Shown: piece after piece, positions 1-7,819 of the stretch
Layout: each line of letters opens with the position of its first letter
Position numbering within the stretch: the first letter of the stretch is position 1
Assembly (NCBI RefSeq): GCF_013170705.1
Contig: NZ_CP033334.1
Span: 5,805,501-5,869,500 of the forward strand
Reading direction: 5' to 3'
Origin: Mesorhizobium loti
Lineage (GTDB): Bacteria; Pseudomonadota; Alphaproteobacteria; Rhizobiales; Rhizobiaceae
DNA length: 64,000 bases
Notes under the pieces: generated by a model
Databases searched by the model: none
What the model was told of the DNA's origin: nothing
The model's input: the letters and a program-made list of their open reading frames with translations, nothing else
Made by a program: the position numbers and the translations under genes

Positions 1-1
1 G

Positions 2-346
2 GCCGGCGAAGGCCTCGATGTCGAGCGCCGCGGCACACGTGCCGGTCATCAGTACAATCTGCTCGGCCATATCGGTTCGAACACCAGCGGCGTCGTCGTC
101 GAACCCTATCTGATCACGCTGACCGAGGATTCGGACGTGTTCCCGACCTTCCAGCACGAGGGCATGGAATTCCTCTACATGCTGGAAGGCGAAGTCGTTT
201 ACCGGCACGGCGGCAACCTCTATCCGATGAAGCCCGGCGACAGCCTGTTCTTCGACGCGGACGCGCCGCATGGCCCGGAGCAGCTGACGAAGCTGCCGAT
301 GCGGTATCTGTCGATTATCTGCTATCCGCAGGGCAGTTCCGGGTGA
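2..346 (+). CDS. Cupin-domain regulator, C-terminal part (5' end outside window)
   Basis: The frame is open from base 2 and ends at the TGA at 344-346, giving the last 114 residues of a longer protein. The visible part is a cupin fold: an H-E-G-x-E-F-x-Y-x-L-E-G-E stretch (cupin motif 1) followed by P-G-D-S-x-x-F and A-x-x-P-H-G (motif 2). Small C-terminal cupins of this kind usually sit behind an XRE-type helix-turn-helix in bacterial regulators of amine and amino-acid metabolism. That DNA-binding part would lie upstream and cannot be seen. It lies next to the dmm genes but is separated from them by about 300 bp and converges on dmmC, so regulation of the island is only a possibility. Confidence 0.7.
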   Translation, partial: AGEGLDVERRGTRAGHQYNLLGHIGSNTSGVVVEPYLITLTEDSDVFPTFQHEGMEFLYMLEGEVVYRHGGNLYPMKPGDSLFFDADAPHGPEQLTKLPMRYLSIICYPQGSSG

Positions 347-643
347 TTGGCTAATCGCCCTCTCGTGGGAGTGATGTACGGTAGCACAGAGGGGCGCGCC
401 CTCGGCATGTCTTTGCTTGGACCGGCTCAAACCGCGCGCTTCCTCGGGCTTGACCCGAGGATCCATGCCGCGACCTTCGCCGACGGTGCAACGGAGCAGA
501 ATTCTCAACCGTTACAACGCTTTAACGTCACGGAATGGATCCTAGGGTCTGCGCCGCGTCGCTTCGCTCCTTGCTTCGCCCAAGATGACGAATTCGATGG
601 TTCGCGTTCCTTCGTGCCCATCTTGGCAGCTTCGACGGCAGCT
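347..643. repeat. Non-coding gap with dispersed intergenic repeats
   Basis: No gene is seen between the convergent cupin regulator and dmmC. A hairpin lies at 442-460 (arms CCTCGGG and CCCGAGG, 5-nt loop). The segment at about 524-600, starting around GGATCCTAGGGTCTGCGCC, recurs in reverse complement at 29347-29413 with only a few differences over about 60 bases, and in a more diverged form at 29500-29567. A long open frame runs through here on the plus strand and continues antisense across dmmC, dmmB and part of dmmA. It has no credible start and is a high-GC artefact. Confidence 0.75.
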
Positions 644-1684
644 CTAATCCGGCCCAAACCCTGGGCTCGTCGGGCTGCCATCATCCAGCCTCGACAGCCA
701 CTCCACCAATGTGGGGCGGTAGCGCGTCAGGCCCTTGTAGGTCGCGAGTTCTTCAGGCAGGTCGCGGATGACGCGGTGCAGGCGCCGCGCCCATTTCGGC
801 TGCGTCACCAACTCGTCCATCTTGATCAGGTAGCAGCGGATCGGAAAGACGATGCTGTTGGAGCGCGGCAGCCGCCAGAAGCTCTGCAATTCGACGCGCA
901 GATGGACCTTGTCGCCGACATTCTCCGGTGTCACGGTTGTCCGGTCCGGACCCCATTTGTGATAATTCTCCGGGCTGGTGTCGAGGCGCGGATTGATGGT
1001 CATCGTCCAGTTGAGACGACGTGCCGGCTTGCCTTGCTGGATGTTGGTGAGGAACTTCAGCGCCCTGACGAAAATCCCCTTCTCATGCGCCAGCGGTACC
1101 GGCGCGTGCCACTCGAAAAAATTCATGCCTATGTCGAAATCGAGCGACCAGTCGGCCTGGGTGGTGACCATGCCGGCATCCATCCACAGATTGCCGTCGC
1201 GCTGGTCGAGGATGCAGAAATCGCCCTGGCTCTGCCTCGTGATATATTCCATCGGGCCGTAAGGCAGCGTCGAGGTGTCGCCGAAGGTGAAGGTATCGTC
1301 GATGCCGAGCGGCCGGTTGATCCAGCGCCAGCGGTCGCCGTCGCGCGTCAGCGTGAAATGCTCGGGATAGCCAAGCGCCTGCTGCTCCATCAAAAGCTCA
1401 AGCAGGTCCCAGCCGGCCAGCGTCATATGCGGCAACGATTGGCAGCGCAGCGGATCCTCGGCCAGCACCAAAGCGCGGTCCTGCATCTCGGCGACATAGT
1501 GCTCGTCGACGTCGATCAGGTTCTCGAGCACGCTGCCCTTGGGGCCGACGACATGCGGCTCGATGTTGACCGCATACATGTAGGCGTCTTCGTGGAACGG
1601 GAACGGGAACCGCCTGATATGCTCAGGGCTGTTCCTGAAGGTGAAATCGTCGCGGAACGTTTCCTTGCGAAAGGTGATGCCCAT
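644..1684 (-). CDS. dmmC: Dimethylamine monooxygenase, haem-binding DUF3445 subunit (HODM alpha-like)
   Basis: 346 residues of the DUF3445 / haem-dependent oxidative N-demethylase family. In characterised members a PAS-like haem domain oxidises dimethylamine to methylamine and formaldehyde. The C-terminal half carries the family signature: R-L-N-W-T around the middle, then V-E-L-Q-S-F-W-R-L-P-R-S followed by V-F-P-I-R. The ATG at 1684 has a strong ribosome site (GGAGG, about 6 nt upstream). It is the last gene of the minus-strand operon dmmD-dmmA-dmmB-dmmC, 90 bp behind dmmB. That gap contains two perfect stem-loops, one directly upstream of the ribosome site. Family membership is clear; the dmm assignment rests on the complete four-gene set. 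Confidence 0.88.
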   Translation of the reverse strand: MGITFRKETFRDDFTFRNSPEHIRRFPFPFHEDAYMYAVNIEPHVVGPKGSVLENLIDVDEHYVAEMQDRALVLAEDPLRCQSLPHMTLAGWDLLELLMEQQALGYPEHFTLTRDGDRWRWINRPLGIDDTFTFGDTSTLPYGPMEYITRQSQGDFCILDQRDGNLWMDAGMVTTQADWSLDFDIGMNFFEWHAPVPLAHEKGIFVRALKFLTNIQQGKPARRLNWTMTINPRLDTSPENYHKWGPDRTTVTPENVGDKVHLRVELQSFWRLPRSNSIVFPIRCYLIKMDELVTQPKWARRLHRVIRDLPEELATYKGLTRYRPTLVEWLSRLDDGSPTSPGFGPD

Positions 1685-1694
1685 GATTTCCTCC

Positions 1695-1763
1695 TAGAGC
1701 GGGATGCCCGCTCTATCTCTTTGTTTAGCCGCATTTCTGCGACGCCAAGTGTATCCACTTGGC
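1695..1763 (-). promoter_or_regulatory. Two stem-loops between dmmB and dmmC
   Basis: Two perfect inverted repeats fill the 90-bp intercistronic gap. The first in transcription order is at 1744-1763 (arms GCCAAGTG and CACTTGGC, 4-nt loop). The second is at 1695-1715 (arms TAGAGCGGG and CCCGCTCTA, 3-nt loop). The second ends immediately before the GGAGG ribosome site of dmmC. Neither is followed by a T-run on the minus strand, so RNA processing, stability or translational control of dmmC fits better than termination. Confidence 0.6.
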
Positions 1764-1774
1764 TGCAAAATGTT

Positions 1775-2740
1775 CTACCGCTCCAAGACCAGCGACCGGC
1801 CCTCGAAGCGCGACACGCACGGCATGATCTTGCAGCCGGAACGATGGTCTTCCTCGCTCAGCCAATGGTCATTGTGGATGAACTTGCCATCGTAGGAGAT
1901 GACGTTGGTCTCGCACTGGCCGCAGACGCCGCCGCGGCAGAGATACGGCGGATCCACGCCGGCCGCCTCGATGGCCTCGAGCAGGCTCTGCTGTTCGCCG
2001 ACCCGGATCGTCTTGCCGCTGACGGCCAGCGTCACGTCGAAGGGCAGTCCAGGCTGGGGTGCCGCGAAATGCTCGAAATGCACGGCTTCCGACGGCCAAC
2101 CCAGACTAGCCGCGCGGTCGCGCGCCCAGTTGATCATGCCGGCCGGGCCACAGACATAGAGATGCGTGCCGAGCGGCTGCGTCGACAGCAGCCGGTCGAG
2201 GTCGATGCGCTCGTCGCGGTCGTCATGGTAGAGCCTGATCCGGCGGTCGTAACGCTCCCGCAGCACATCGGCATAGGTGCCGAGCGAGGCGGTGCGGCAG
2301 GTGTAGTGCAATTCGAAGTTTCCGCCTTCGCCGGCCAGTTGCGCGGTCTGCGCCATGAAGGGCGTGATGCCGATGCCGCCGGCAAGCATCAGGTGCTTTC
2401 TTGCACGCAGGTCGAGCGAGAACAGATTGACCGGGTAGCTGATCACCATCTCCAGCCCCGGCTTGACGCTGCGATGCATGAACAGCGAGCCGCCGCGGCC
2501 GACATCGTCGCGGCGCACGGAGATCGTGTATTCGCGCGTGTCGAGCGGCGAGCCCATCAGCGAATAGGGATTGAGCCGGGTGCGATCGCCGTCGCGCATC
2601 TCGACCACGACATGGGCGCCGCCGGAAAAGGTCGGCAACATCTGCCCGTCGCGCCGGCGGAAATGGAAGCGGGTGACCAGTTCGTTGACAGGAACGACGT
2701 CGCTTACCACGACATCGAGCTTGGTGGTGCCGGTGCTCAT
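1775..2740 (-). CDS. dmmB: Dimethylamine monooxygenase reductase subunit (FMN/[2Fe-2S] oxidoreductase)
   Basis: 321 residues of the phthalate-dioxygenase-reductase (PDR/VanB) type: an N-terminal flavin-binding barrel (R-x-Y-S/T-like motif around R-E-Y-T-I-S), a nucleotide-binding domain with A-G-G-I-G-I-T-P and Y-V-C-G-P, and a C-terminal plant-type ferredoxin domain. The four cluster cysteines are C268, C273, C276 (C-x4-C-x2-C) and C308. It passes electrons from NAD(P)H to the haem subunit. The ATG at 2740 overlaps the stop of dmmA (ATGA), so the two are translationally coupled. The frame stays open upstream as far as 3550, but that part is antiparallel GC-rich read-through over dmmA. Confidence 0.9.
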   Translation of the reverse strand: MSTGTTKLDVVVSDVVPVNELVTRFHFRRRDGQMLPTFSGGAHVVVEMRDGDRTRLNPYSLMGSPLDTREYTISVRRDDVGRGGSLFMHRSVKPGLEMVISYPVNLFSLDLRARKHLMLAGGIGITPFMAQTAQLAGEGGNFELHYTCRTASLGTYADVLRERYDRRIRLYHDDRDERIDLDRLLSTQPLGTHLYVCGPAGMINWARDRAASLGWPSEAVHFEHFAAPQPGLPFDVTLAVSGKTIRVGEQQSLLEAIEAAGVDPPYLCRGGVCGQCETNVISYDGKFIHNDHWLSEEDHRSGCKIMPCVSRFEGRSLVLER

Positions 2741-3333
2741 GGGAAGGCCTCCTCCATCGGAGGAATCTCGGAGCGATCCTCGGCGTTGATGCACACGCCC
2801 TGGAAAGCAGCGAGGCGCCTGGAGTAATGATCGCGCACCAGAAGCAGCAGCCCGCAGTGCGAACAGGTGGCGGGCTGCGTCGTCACGTTTTCGGTGATGC
2901 CTTTGCAGTGCACGCATTGCATGCGCCGTGCCAGGGAACCGCGATGCTCGGTCTGCATGGAGGTATGGTCGATGCCGGCTTCGAGCGCTACTTGCATGGC
3001 CTGGCCGATCAGGCCTTCGGTGCCGGCGAGGTAGAGGCGCAACCCCATATGGGCATTGCTCAGTGTCTGCTTCAGTCGCGGCAGCACGCTTGCGAAGGAC
3101 GGCGCCTGATGAAACTGCCCCGGCTTCAGCGCTTCGAGGGCGTCGACATGCTTGCCGTCGGGGCCCGGGATGAAGACGATTTCGGCGCCGTCGAAAAACC
3201 CGGCCGGCGCTCCTGCGGCCATGTCTGAAATAGCGAGCGCACCTTCGGCATCGGCGATGAAAAGATGGTGTTTGCCGGGCTGCGGAGAGAGCGTTCCGTA
3301 GACCGGCCGGCTGATGATGCTTTTGGCTGCCAT
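2737..3333 (-). CDS. dmmA: Dimethylamine monooxygenase small subunit, DmmA family
   Basis: 198 residues matching the DmmA family. Visible landmarks are a mixed alpha/beta N-terminal region and a C-terminal zinc-ribbon-like cluster with C140-x2-C143 and C157-x2-C160. Function within the complex is inferred from the family, where the gene always travels with the reductase and the DUF3445 subunit. Forty-one bases separate it from dmmD, and its TGA overlaps the dmmB ATG, so one operon is expected. No catalytic motif of its own is evident. Confidence 0.85.
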   Translation of the reverse strand: MAAKSIISRPVYGTLSPQPGKHHLFIADAEGALAISDMAAGAPAGFFDGAEIVFIPGPDGKHVDALEALKPGQFHQAPSFASVLPRLKQTLSNAHMGLRLYLAGTEGLIGQAMQVALEAGIDHTSMQTEHRGSLARRMQCVHCKGITENVTTQPATCSHCGLLLLVRDHYSRRLAAFQGVCINAEDRSEIPPMEEAFP

Positions 3334-3374
3334 TTAAGTCTTCGTGCCTCGAACCCCTCGCCGTTGATGATGCC

Positions 3375-4508
3375 TCAACCCTTGGCCGTGCGCTTGGTCT
3401 TTTTGGGATCGTCGAAAGGCAAGGGCTGCGCTGTCGCCTTGATCGACCCGTTCTTGTTGCGGATCTCGAGCTTGGTGTCCTTGACCGCGCAGTCGACGTC
3501 GAGGCGGGCGATGCCCATCGATTTCTTGACCAGCGGCGAATACATGGCACATGTCACCACGCCGACCTTTTTGCCGTCGCGGTAGACCGGTGCGCCTTCG
3601 TCGGCGGGCTCCTTGCCGTCGAGCAGTACACCATAGATCTTGAAGCGCTCCTTGCCCTTCAGCCGGTAGTGCTCCTCGGCCCCACGGAAGCCGGTCTTCC
3701 CGGGGCTGACGGTGAAGTCGAGGCCGAGCTCCCACAGCGTGTCGCCGGGGCCTTCGTTCTCGAACGGATATTTTTGGGAATTGTCGTAGGGGTAGAAAAG
3801 CAAATAACTTTCGACACGCAGCATGTCGAGCGTGGTGAAACGGCACGGGATGATGCCGGCGTTCTTGCCCTCGTCGAGAATCCTGTCCCAGATCGTGCCG
3901 GCGTCCTGGCCGCGGCAGAAGATCTCGTAGCCGCGCTCGCCGGTGTAACCGGTGCGCGAGATCATTACCGGGAAACCGAACAGCTGCGTCTGCATATGAT
4001 GGAAATAGTTGAGATCGCGGATACCGGGCACATGCTTGGCCAGATAATCGACCGCGGTCGGTCCCTGCAGCGACAGATCGTGCAGATTGTCATCGAAGCG
4101 CAGCGAGACATCGCGGCCCATCGCGGCGCGCTGCAATTCCTCATGGCCGGTGCCCGAACCATGCACCACCATCCAACTGTTCGGGCCGGTGCGGTAGAGG
4201 ATGCAGTCGTCAGTGAATTTTCCCGCCTCGTTCAGCATGCAGGCATAGGCCGACTTGCCCGGATAGATCTTTTCCACGTCGCGCGTGGTGGCGAGGTCGA
4301 TGAGGTGCGAGGCATGAGGCCCAGTGATGTGAACCTTCTTGAGCCCCGACACATCCATCAGACCGGCCTTGGTGCGGATGGCGATGTATTCTTCATCGGC
4401 GTCCTTGTCGTAGGTCCAGGCGGTCCCCATGCCGCTCCAGTCTTCGAGCTTCGAACCCAGCGCGCGGTGGCGGTCCGCCAAGGTCGAAAATCTCCAGGAT
4501 GCCGTCAT
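3375..4508 (-). CDS. dmmD: Tetrahydrofolate-dependent GcvT-like protein partnering dimethylamine monooxygenase
   Basis: 377 residues of the glycine-cleavage T-protein / aminomethyltransferase fold, with the folate-site signature R-T-G-Y-T-G-E-x-G-Y-E in the middle and a C-terminal GcvT barrel. In dmmDABC operons this subunit is thought to capture the formaldehyde released by demethylation as methylene-tetrahydrofolate. It is the first gene of the minus-strand operon and faces the divergent small membrane protein genes across 285 bp. It could be mistaken for DMSP demethylase (DmdA), which has the same fold. The dmmABC neighbours and the absence of other DMSP genes argue against that. Confidence 0.85.
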   Translation of the reverse strand: MTASWRFSTLADRHRALGSKLEDWSGMGTAWTYDKDADEEYIAIRTKAGLMDVSGLKKVHITGPHASHLIDLATTRDVEKIYPGKSAYACMLNEAGKFTDDCILYRTGPNSWMVVHGSGTGHEELQRAAMGRDVSLRFDDNLHDLSLQGPTAVDYLAKHVPGIRDLNYFHHMQTQLFGFPVMISRTGYTGERGYEIFCRGQDAGTIWDRILDEGKNAGIIPCRFTTLDMLRVESYLLFYPYDNSQKYPFENEGPGDTLWELGLDFTVSPGKTGFRGAEEHYRLKGKERFKIYGVLLDGKEPADEGAPVYRDGKKVGVVTCAMYSPLVKKSMGIARLDVDCAVKDTKLEIRNKNGSIKATAQPLPFDDPKKTKRTAKG

Positions 4509-4685
4509 CCGCTCGTCCTCCGTTCAAAAATCCACTGTTCCCTGCTCCTTGGCGCGGAGGCCGGAGCTTTGGCTTGAATATTGACCGCAAACGCGGGAGA
4601 GCCGCAATCCCCTGAAAGCAAATAATTTCATTGTCAGGCAAAATTGGCCGTCCCGACCAAATGGTTAACCCGACGTAAATTCATC

Positions 4686-4715
4686 TTGACAATTGCGGAA
4701 AACGGTCTGAATTTA
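4686..4715 (+). promoter_or_regulatory. Candidate sigma70-type promoter upstream of the small membrane proteins
   Basis: A perfect TTGACA at 4686-4691 is followed, after 17-18 bases, by a weak AT-rich -10 (GAATTT/AATTTA at 4709-4715). The surrounding 4509-4793 gap is clearly more AT-rich than its flanks, as expected of a divergent control region. A short palindrome at 4730-4745 (CTCTCTT, GA, AAGAGAG) lies between this promoter and the first start codon. It may be an operator or a leader stem. Confidence 0.4.
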
Positions 4716-4793
4716 TGAAAAAAATTTCACTCTCTTGAAAGAGAGCGGCGCGCGGAGGATTCGGAACCGGGCGCCCGGAAAAGGGGAAAACCG

Positions 4794-5081
4794 ATGTCAG
4801 ACCTGCAGCAGCGCATCGAAGCGCTGTACCGTTCCGACTTGCGCGGAGCCGCGTTGCTGATCATCTGCCTGTGGGCGACGATCCTCTTCGTGCTCTTCAT
4901 GACATGGCCGTACATTCCGCACGACGGCATCAAGGCCGTCGTCGCGATTGCCGCCGCCGCCGTGCTGATCTTCAACACGGCCGCGATCCTGGCGATGGTC
5001 AAGCACTACAAGGAAGACAAGGACTTCATCTACGGTCTCGATATCAAGAACGCCGACGCGTCCCGCAACCGCAAGTCCTGA
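4794..5081 (+). CDS. Small membrane protein of unknown function, two membrane segments
   Basis: 95 residues with a charged N-terminus, then two hydrophobic helices at about residues 19-38 and 48-68 separated by a short P-H-D-G loop, and a charged C-terminal tail. The ATG at 4794 has a purine-rich GGGGAAAA site upstream. It is the first gene of a plus-strand cluster (12 bp to the next gene) that ends with an amine-type permease. I do not recognise the family. The context suggests an accessory or assembly subunit of the permease, or a sensor-like membrane adaptor for the methylated-amine island. That is inference only. Confidence 0.75.
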   Translation: MSDLQQRIEALYRSDLRGAALLIICLWATILFVLFMTWPYIPHDGIKAVVAIAAAAVLIFNTAAILAMVKHYKEDKDFIYGLDIKNADASRNRKS

Positions 5082-5093
5082 GGGGTACAACGC

Positions 5094-5471
5094 ATGTCCC
5101 GCTACACGCCGCCGGAGCAGAGCAAGACCGGCCAGGTTTTCGACATCGTGGTCGTGGTGGTCGCCATTTTCGTGGCGCTGTGGCTGCCGCTGAAACTGGG
5201 CCTTGCCGGAGCCGCCAAATCCATCGACGCGCTTGACGCCAAGACCTGGGAAGCTCTCGGCCAGAACCCGACCATGGCCTCGATCTGGGAAAAGCTCGGC
5301 TACACGCCCGAGACCGCGCACGACATCATCCAGAACCGTTTTCACTACGTCATCGACTGGCCGACGCTGATCATCATGGCGGCGGTGCTGATCGGTTATT
5401 TCGTCTTCCTGTTCCGTGCATCCGATCGCGAATATCGCGACGTCATCAACGAGAAGTTCGACGACAAGTAA
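5094..5471 (+). CDS. Small membrane protein of unknown function, two membrane segments
   Basis: 125 residues. A hydrophobic helix at about residues 16-38 is followed by an extracytoplasmic-looking loop of about 50 residues rich in charged and aromatic positions, and a second helix at about residues 89-108. The C-terminus is strongly charged. The start follows a GAGGGGT ribosome site and lies 12 bp behind the previous gene. No recognisable family. The loop between the helices is the only sizeable soluble portion and would be the natural place for a partner or ligand contact. Confidence 0.75.
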   Translation: MSRYTPPEQSKTGQVFDIVVVVVAIFVALWLPLKLGLAGAAKSIDALDAKTWEALGQNPTMASIWEKLGYTPETAHDIIQNRFHYVIDWPTLIIMAAVLIGYFVFLFRASDREYRDVINEKFDDK

Positions 5472-5504
5472 AAGTTCTGGCGACGAGTCATCGGGGACAC
5501 GATC

Positions 5505-5666
5505 ATGTGGATGGCACTTTCTTACGCATGCTGGGGCATCTCGATCTTGCTCGCGATCTGGATGCTCTACGACTGGTTCAAGGTCGATACGACCTATTCC
5601 GAGGACGTTCTGACCTCGTCGCGCGAAGGCGAGCTTGAAGCCGTTTCCGAAAAACACCGGATCTGA
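5505..5666 (+). CDS. 53-residue single-span membrane protein
   Basis: A very short gene: the ATG at 5505 opens a frame of 53 codons ending in TGA at 5664-5666, 14 bp before the permease start. One hydrophobic helix occupies about residues 3-24, followed by an acidic, hydrophilic tail. The start has a weak upstream GGGG site. Evidence that it is real: tight spacing in the same operon, the hydrophobic-then-charged composition shared with the two preceding small proteins, and the lack of any other feature in the gap. It may be a small regulatory subunit of the permease. Confidence 0.6.
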   Translation: MWMALSYACWGISILLAIWMLYDWFKVDTTYSEDVLTSSREGELEAVSEKHRI

Positions 5667-5680
5667 GTGGGGATTGAACG

Positions 5681-7084
5681 ATGACGGTCGCGCTTGAAAC
5701 GGCAGAAACGGTAGTGCATGGCGGCCGGGTTTCGCTGCTCAGGGTACTTGGCCCTTCCCATGTCTGGGCCCTCGGCGTGGGTATCGTTCTGGTGGGCGAA
5801 TTCACCGGCTGGAATTTTGCCGCGGACAAGGGCGGCACGCTGGCGGCGCTGATCGTCTGCTGGATCGTCGGACTGCTCTACACCTCGGTCGCCATGATTG
5901 ATTCCGAGGTGACGTCGACTGTTGCCGCCGCCGGAGGCCAGTACGCGCAGGCAAAGCACATCGTCGGACCGCTGATGGCATTCAACGTCGCGCTGTTCCT
6001 GGTCTTCGCCTACACCATGCTGGAGGTCTCGGACGCTATCCTGCTCGGCGACACGATCGTCGCCAAGGCGGGGGTCGAGGGGCTGAACCACAATGCCTTC
6101 ATCGCCGCGACCATCGTCGTCCTGGCCTGGCTCAATTACCGCGGCGTGCTGATGACGCTCAACGTCAACTTCGTCATCACCGCCATCGCCTATGTCTCGA
6201 TCGTCATCCTGTTCTTCTCGGTCAGCCCGTGGACGCAAGGTGCCGTGCTGAAGCTGAACGAGCTGGTCACACCCGCCAATGCCCTGCCCTATGGCTGGAT
6301 CGGCGTCATCGCCGCCTTCCAGTTCGGCATCTGGTTCTATCTGGGCATCGAAGGCACCACGCAGGCCGCCGAGGAAGTTCGCTCGCCGGCGCGCTCCCTG
6401 CCCTACGGCACCATGGCCGGCATGATCACGCTTCTGATCGCCGCCGCCATGACCTGGTATGTCTGCGCCTCGCTGATGCCCTGGGAATATCTCGGGATCA
6501 CCTATTACCCGCTGTGGGACGCCGGCAGGCTGACCGGCAGCCCGCTGCTCGAGAACCTGCTGTTCGTCGCCACGCTGCTCGCGGCCCTGGCATCGGCCAA
6601 TGGCTGCATCAACGACGCGGCACGCGCCTGGTTCTCGCTCGGTCGCGATCGCTATCTGCCGAGCTGGTTCTCGGCCGTGCATCCCAAATACCGCACGCCT
6701 TACCGGTCGATCCTGTTCCTGCTGCCAATCGCGCTCGCCTTCGCCTTCATCGCCGACCTCAACCAGGCGATCACCTTCTCGATCCTGTCAGGCGTGCTGC
6801 AATACACTTTCATGAGCATCAATATCATGATGTTCCGCAAGAAGTGGCCGCTCGGCACGATCCGCCGCGGCTATACGCATCCCTTCCATCCGCTGCCGGC
6901 GATCGTGCTGTTCTGCCTGTGCGTGGTGACTTTCTTCGCCATCTTCCTCGGCTTCGGTTCGCAGCTGAGCGCCATGGTCGCGTTCTACTTCCTGATCTCG
7001 TTGTGGTTCCACTTCTACCGCTACAAATTCGTGCGGCGTGGCGACCAGTTCACCATGCCCTGGCCGAAACCTCAGGGCTATTGA
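5681..7084 (+). CDS. APC-superfamily permease, probable (methyl)amine or amino-acid transporter
   Basis: 467 residues with about twelve hydrophobic segments. The early helix carries W-A-L-G-V-G-I-V-L-V-G-E, the pattern of APC amino-acid/polyamine/ethanolamine permeases, where a kinked helix 1 binds the amine. It lies between the dmm and mgs gene sets, directly behind three small membrane proteins, so import of di- or monomethylamine is the most economical role. The substrate is inferred from context, not from motif. The ATG at 5681 is preceded by GTGGGGA. Confidence 0.85.
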   Translation: MTVALETAETVVHGGRVSLLRVLGPSHVWALGVGIVLVGEFTGWNFAADKGGTLAALIVCWIVGLLYTSVAMIDSEVTSTVAAAGGQYAQAKHIVGPLMAFNVALFLVFAYTMLEVSDAILLGDTIVAKAGVEGLNHNAFIAATIVVLAWLNYRGVLMTLNVNFVITAIAYVSIVILFFSVSPWTQGAVLKLNELVTPANALPYGWIGVIAAFQFGIWFYLGIEGTTQAAEEVRSPARSLPYGTMAGMITLLIAAAMTWYVCASLMPWEYLGITYYPLWDAGRLTGSPLLENLLFVATLLAALASANGCINDAARAWFSLGRDRYLPSWFSAVHPKYRTPYRSILFLLPIALAFAFIADLNQAITFSILSGVLQYTFMSINIMMFRKKWPLGTIRRGYTHPFHPLPAIVLFCLCVVTFFAIFLGFGSQLSAMVAFYFLISLWFHFYRYKFVRRGDQFTMPWPKPQGY

Positions 7085-7129
7085 TGGGAGTAGGCTTGTC
7101 CGGATTCGGGGTGAGCCTGGCATGACAAA

Positions 7130-7819
7130 ATGTCCGAAGTGACATCAGCACTATTCGCCGGGGCCATTGTCCTGGCTCTCGCCCTCCATCTTGCGTGGCT
7201 GGCGCGTCGCGGCCGCAACAGGGTTCTGGCGGCGCTTGCCGCCGACGAGGCCGCCGTCCGAACCGTCATCGCCGATGCCGCCGATGTTTCTGACGGCACC
7301 GCCGGTGTCATCACCTGGGAAGGATCGTGGAGCGGCCAACGCGTTCAACTGCGCACCATTGTCGATACGCTGGCAACAAGAAAACTCCCGGCCCGCTGGC
7401 TCAGCGTTTCGATCATCGAAAAGGTCGCGGTGCAGGCCACGTTCGACATGATGATGCGGCCGGGCTCGCCGACGACCTTCTCCAATTTCGACCATCTCCA
7501 GCATACGCTGCCCAAGGCTCCGGGATTTCCAGCCGAGGCGGTGCTGCGCACCGACCGTCGAGGCACGCGTTTCCCGCAAGGCATCATCGCCGACCACCTG
7601 GAACCCTTTTCGGAAGGACGCGCCAAGGAACTGTTGATCACCCCCGGAGGTGCGCGCATCGTCTGGCTGCTGGCCGAGGCCGAGCGGGCACGCTACGGCG
7701 TTTTCCGGCAGGCCGCCTTCGTTGACGCTCGGATCGATCCGACGCTTGTTCAGCGGCTGCTTGTCTCCCTCTCGGAGCTGCGAGACGCCATCAATCGCAG
7801 CGAACGGCAAGCCGCATGA
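7130..7819 (+). CDS. Membrane-anchored protein of unknown function
   Basis: 229 residues with one N-terminal hydrophobic anchor (about residues 7-26) followed by a soluble alpha/beta-looking domain of about 200 residues. I do not recognise the family and see no catalytic motif. It starts 45 bp behind the permease and its stop overlaps the next start (ATGA), so it belongs to the permease transcription unit. Since the bulk of the protein lies C-terminal to the anchor, it may act as an accessory domain for the transporter or for the neighbouring pathway. Confidence 0.75.
   Translation: MSEVTSALFAGAIVLALALHLAWLARRGRNRVLAALAADEAAVRTVIADAADVSDGTAGVITWEGSWSGQRVQLRTIVDTLATRKLPARWLSVSIIEKVAVQATFDMMMRPGSPTTFSNFDHLQHTLPKAPGFPAEAVLRTDRRGTRFPQGIIADHLEPFSEGRAKELLITPGGARIVWLLAEAERARYGVFRQAAFVDARIDPTLVQRLLVSLSELRDAINRSERQAA

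Noticed and set aside
347..2827. An 800-codon open frame on the plus strand
   Set aside because: It runs antisense to dmmC, dmmB and part of dmmA and through a repeat-bearing gap. Its composition is the complement of good genes and it matches nothing. Similar long antisense frames at 3669-4577, 21787-23826, 24741-26045, 32453-34681 and 53628-55139 were dropped for the same reason.
3375..4508. DMSP demethylase (DmdA)
   Set aside because: The GcvT-like fold fits DmdA, but the gene is the first of a four-gene unit with the DmmA, reductase and DUF3445 subunits. No other DMSP gene is adjacent, and the acyl-CoA ligase at 29615 is too distant and generic to support it.
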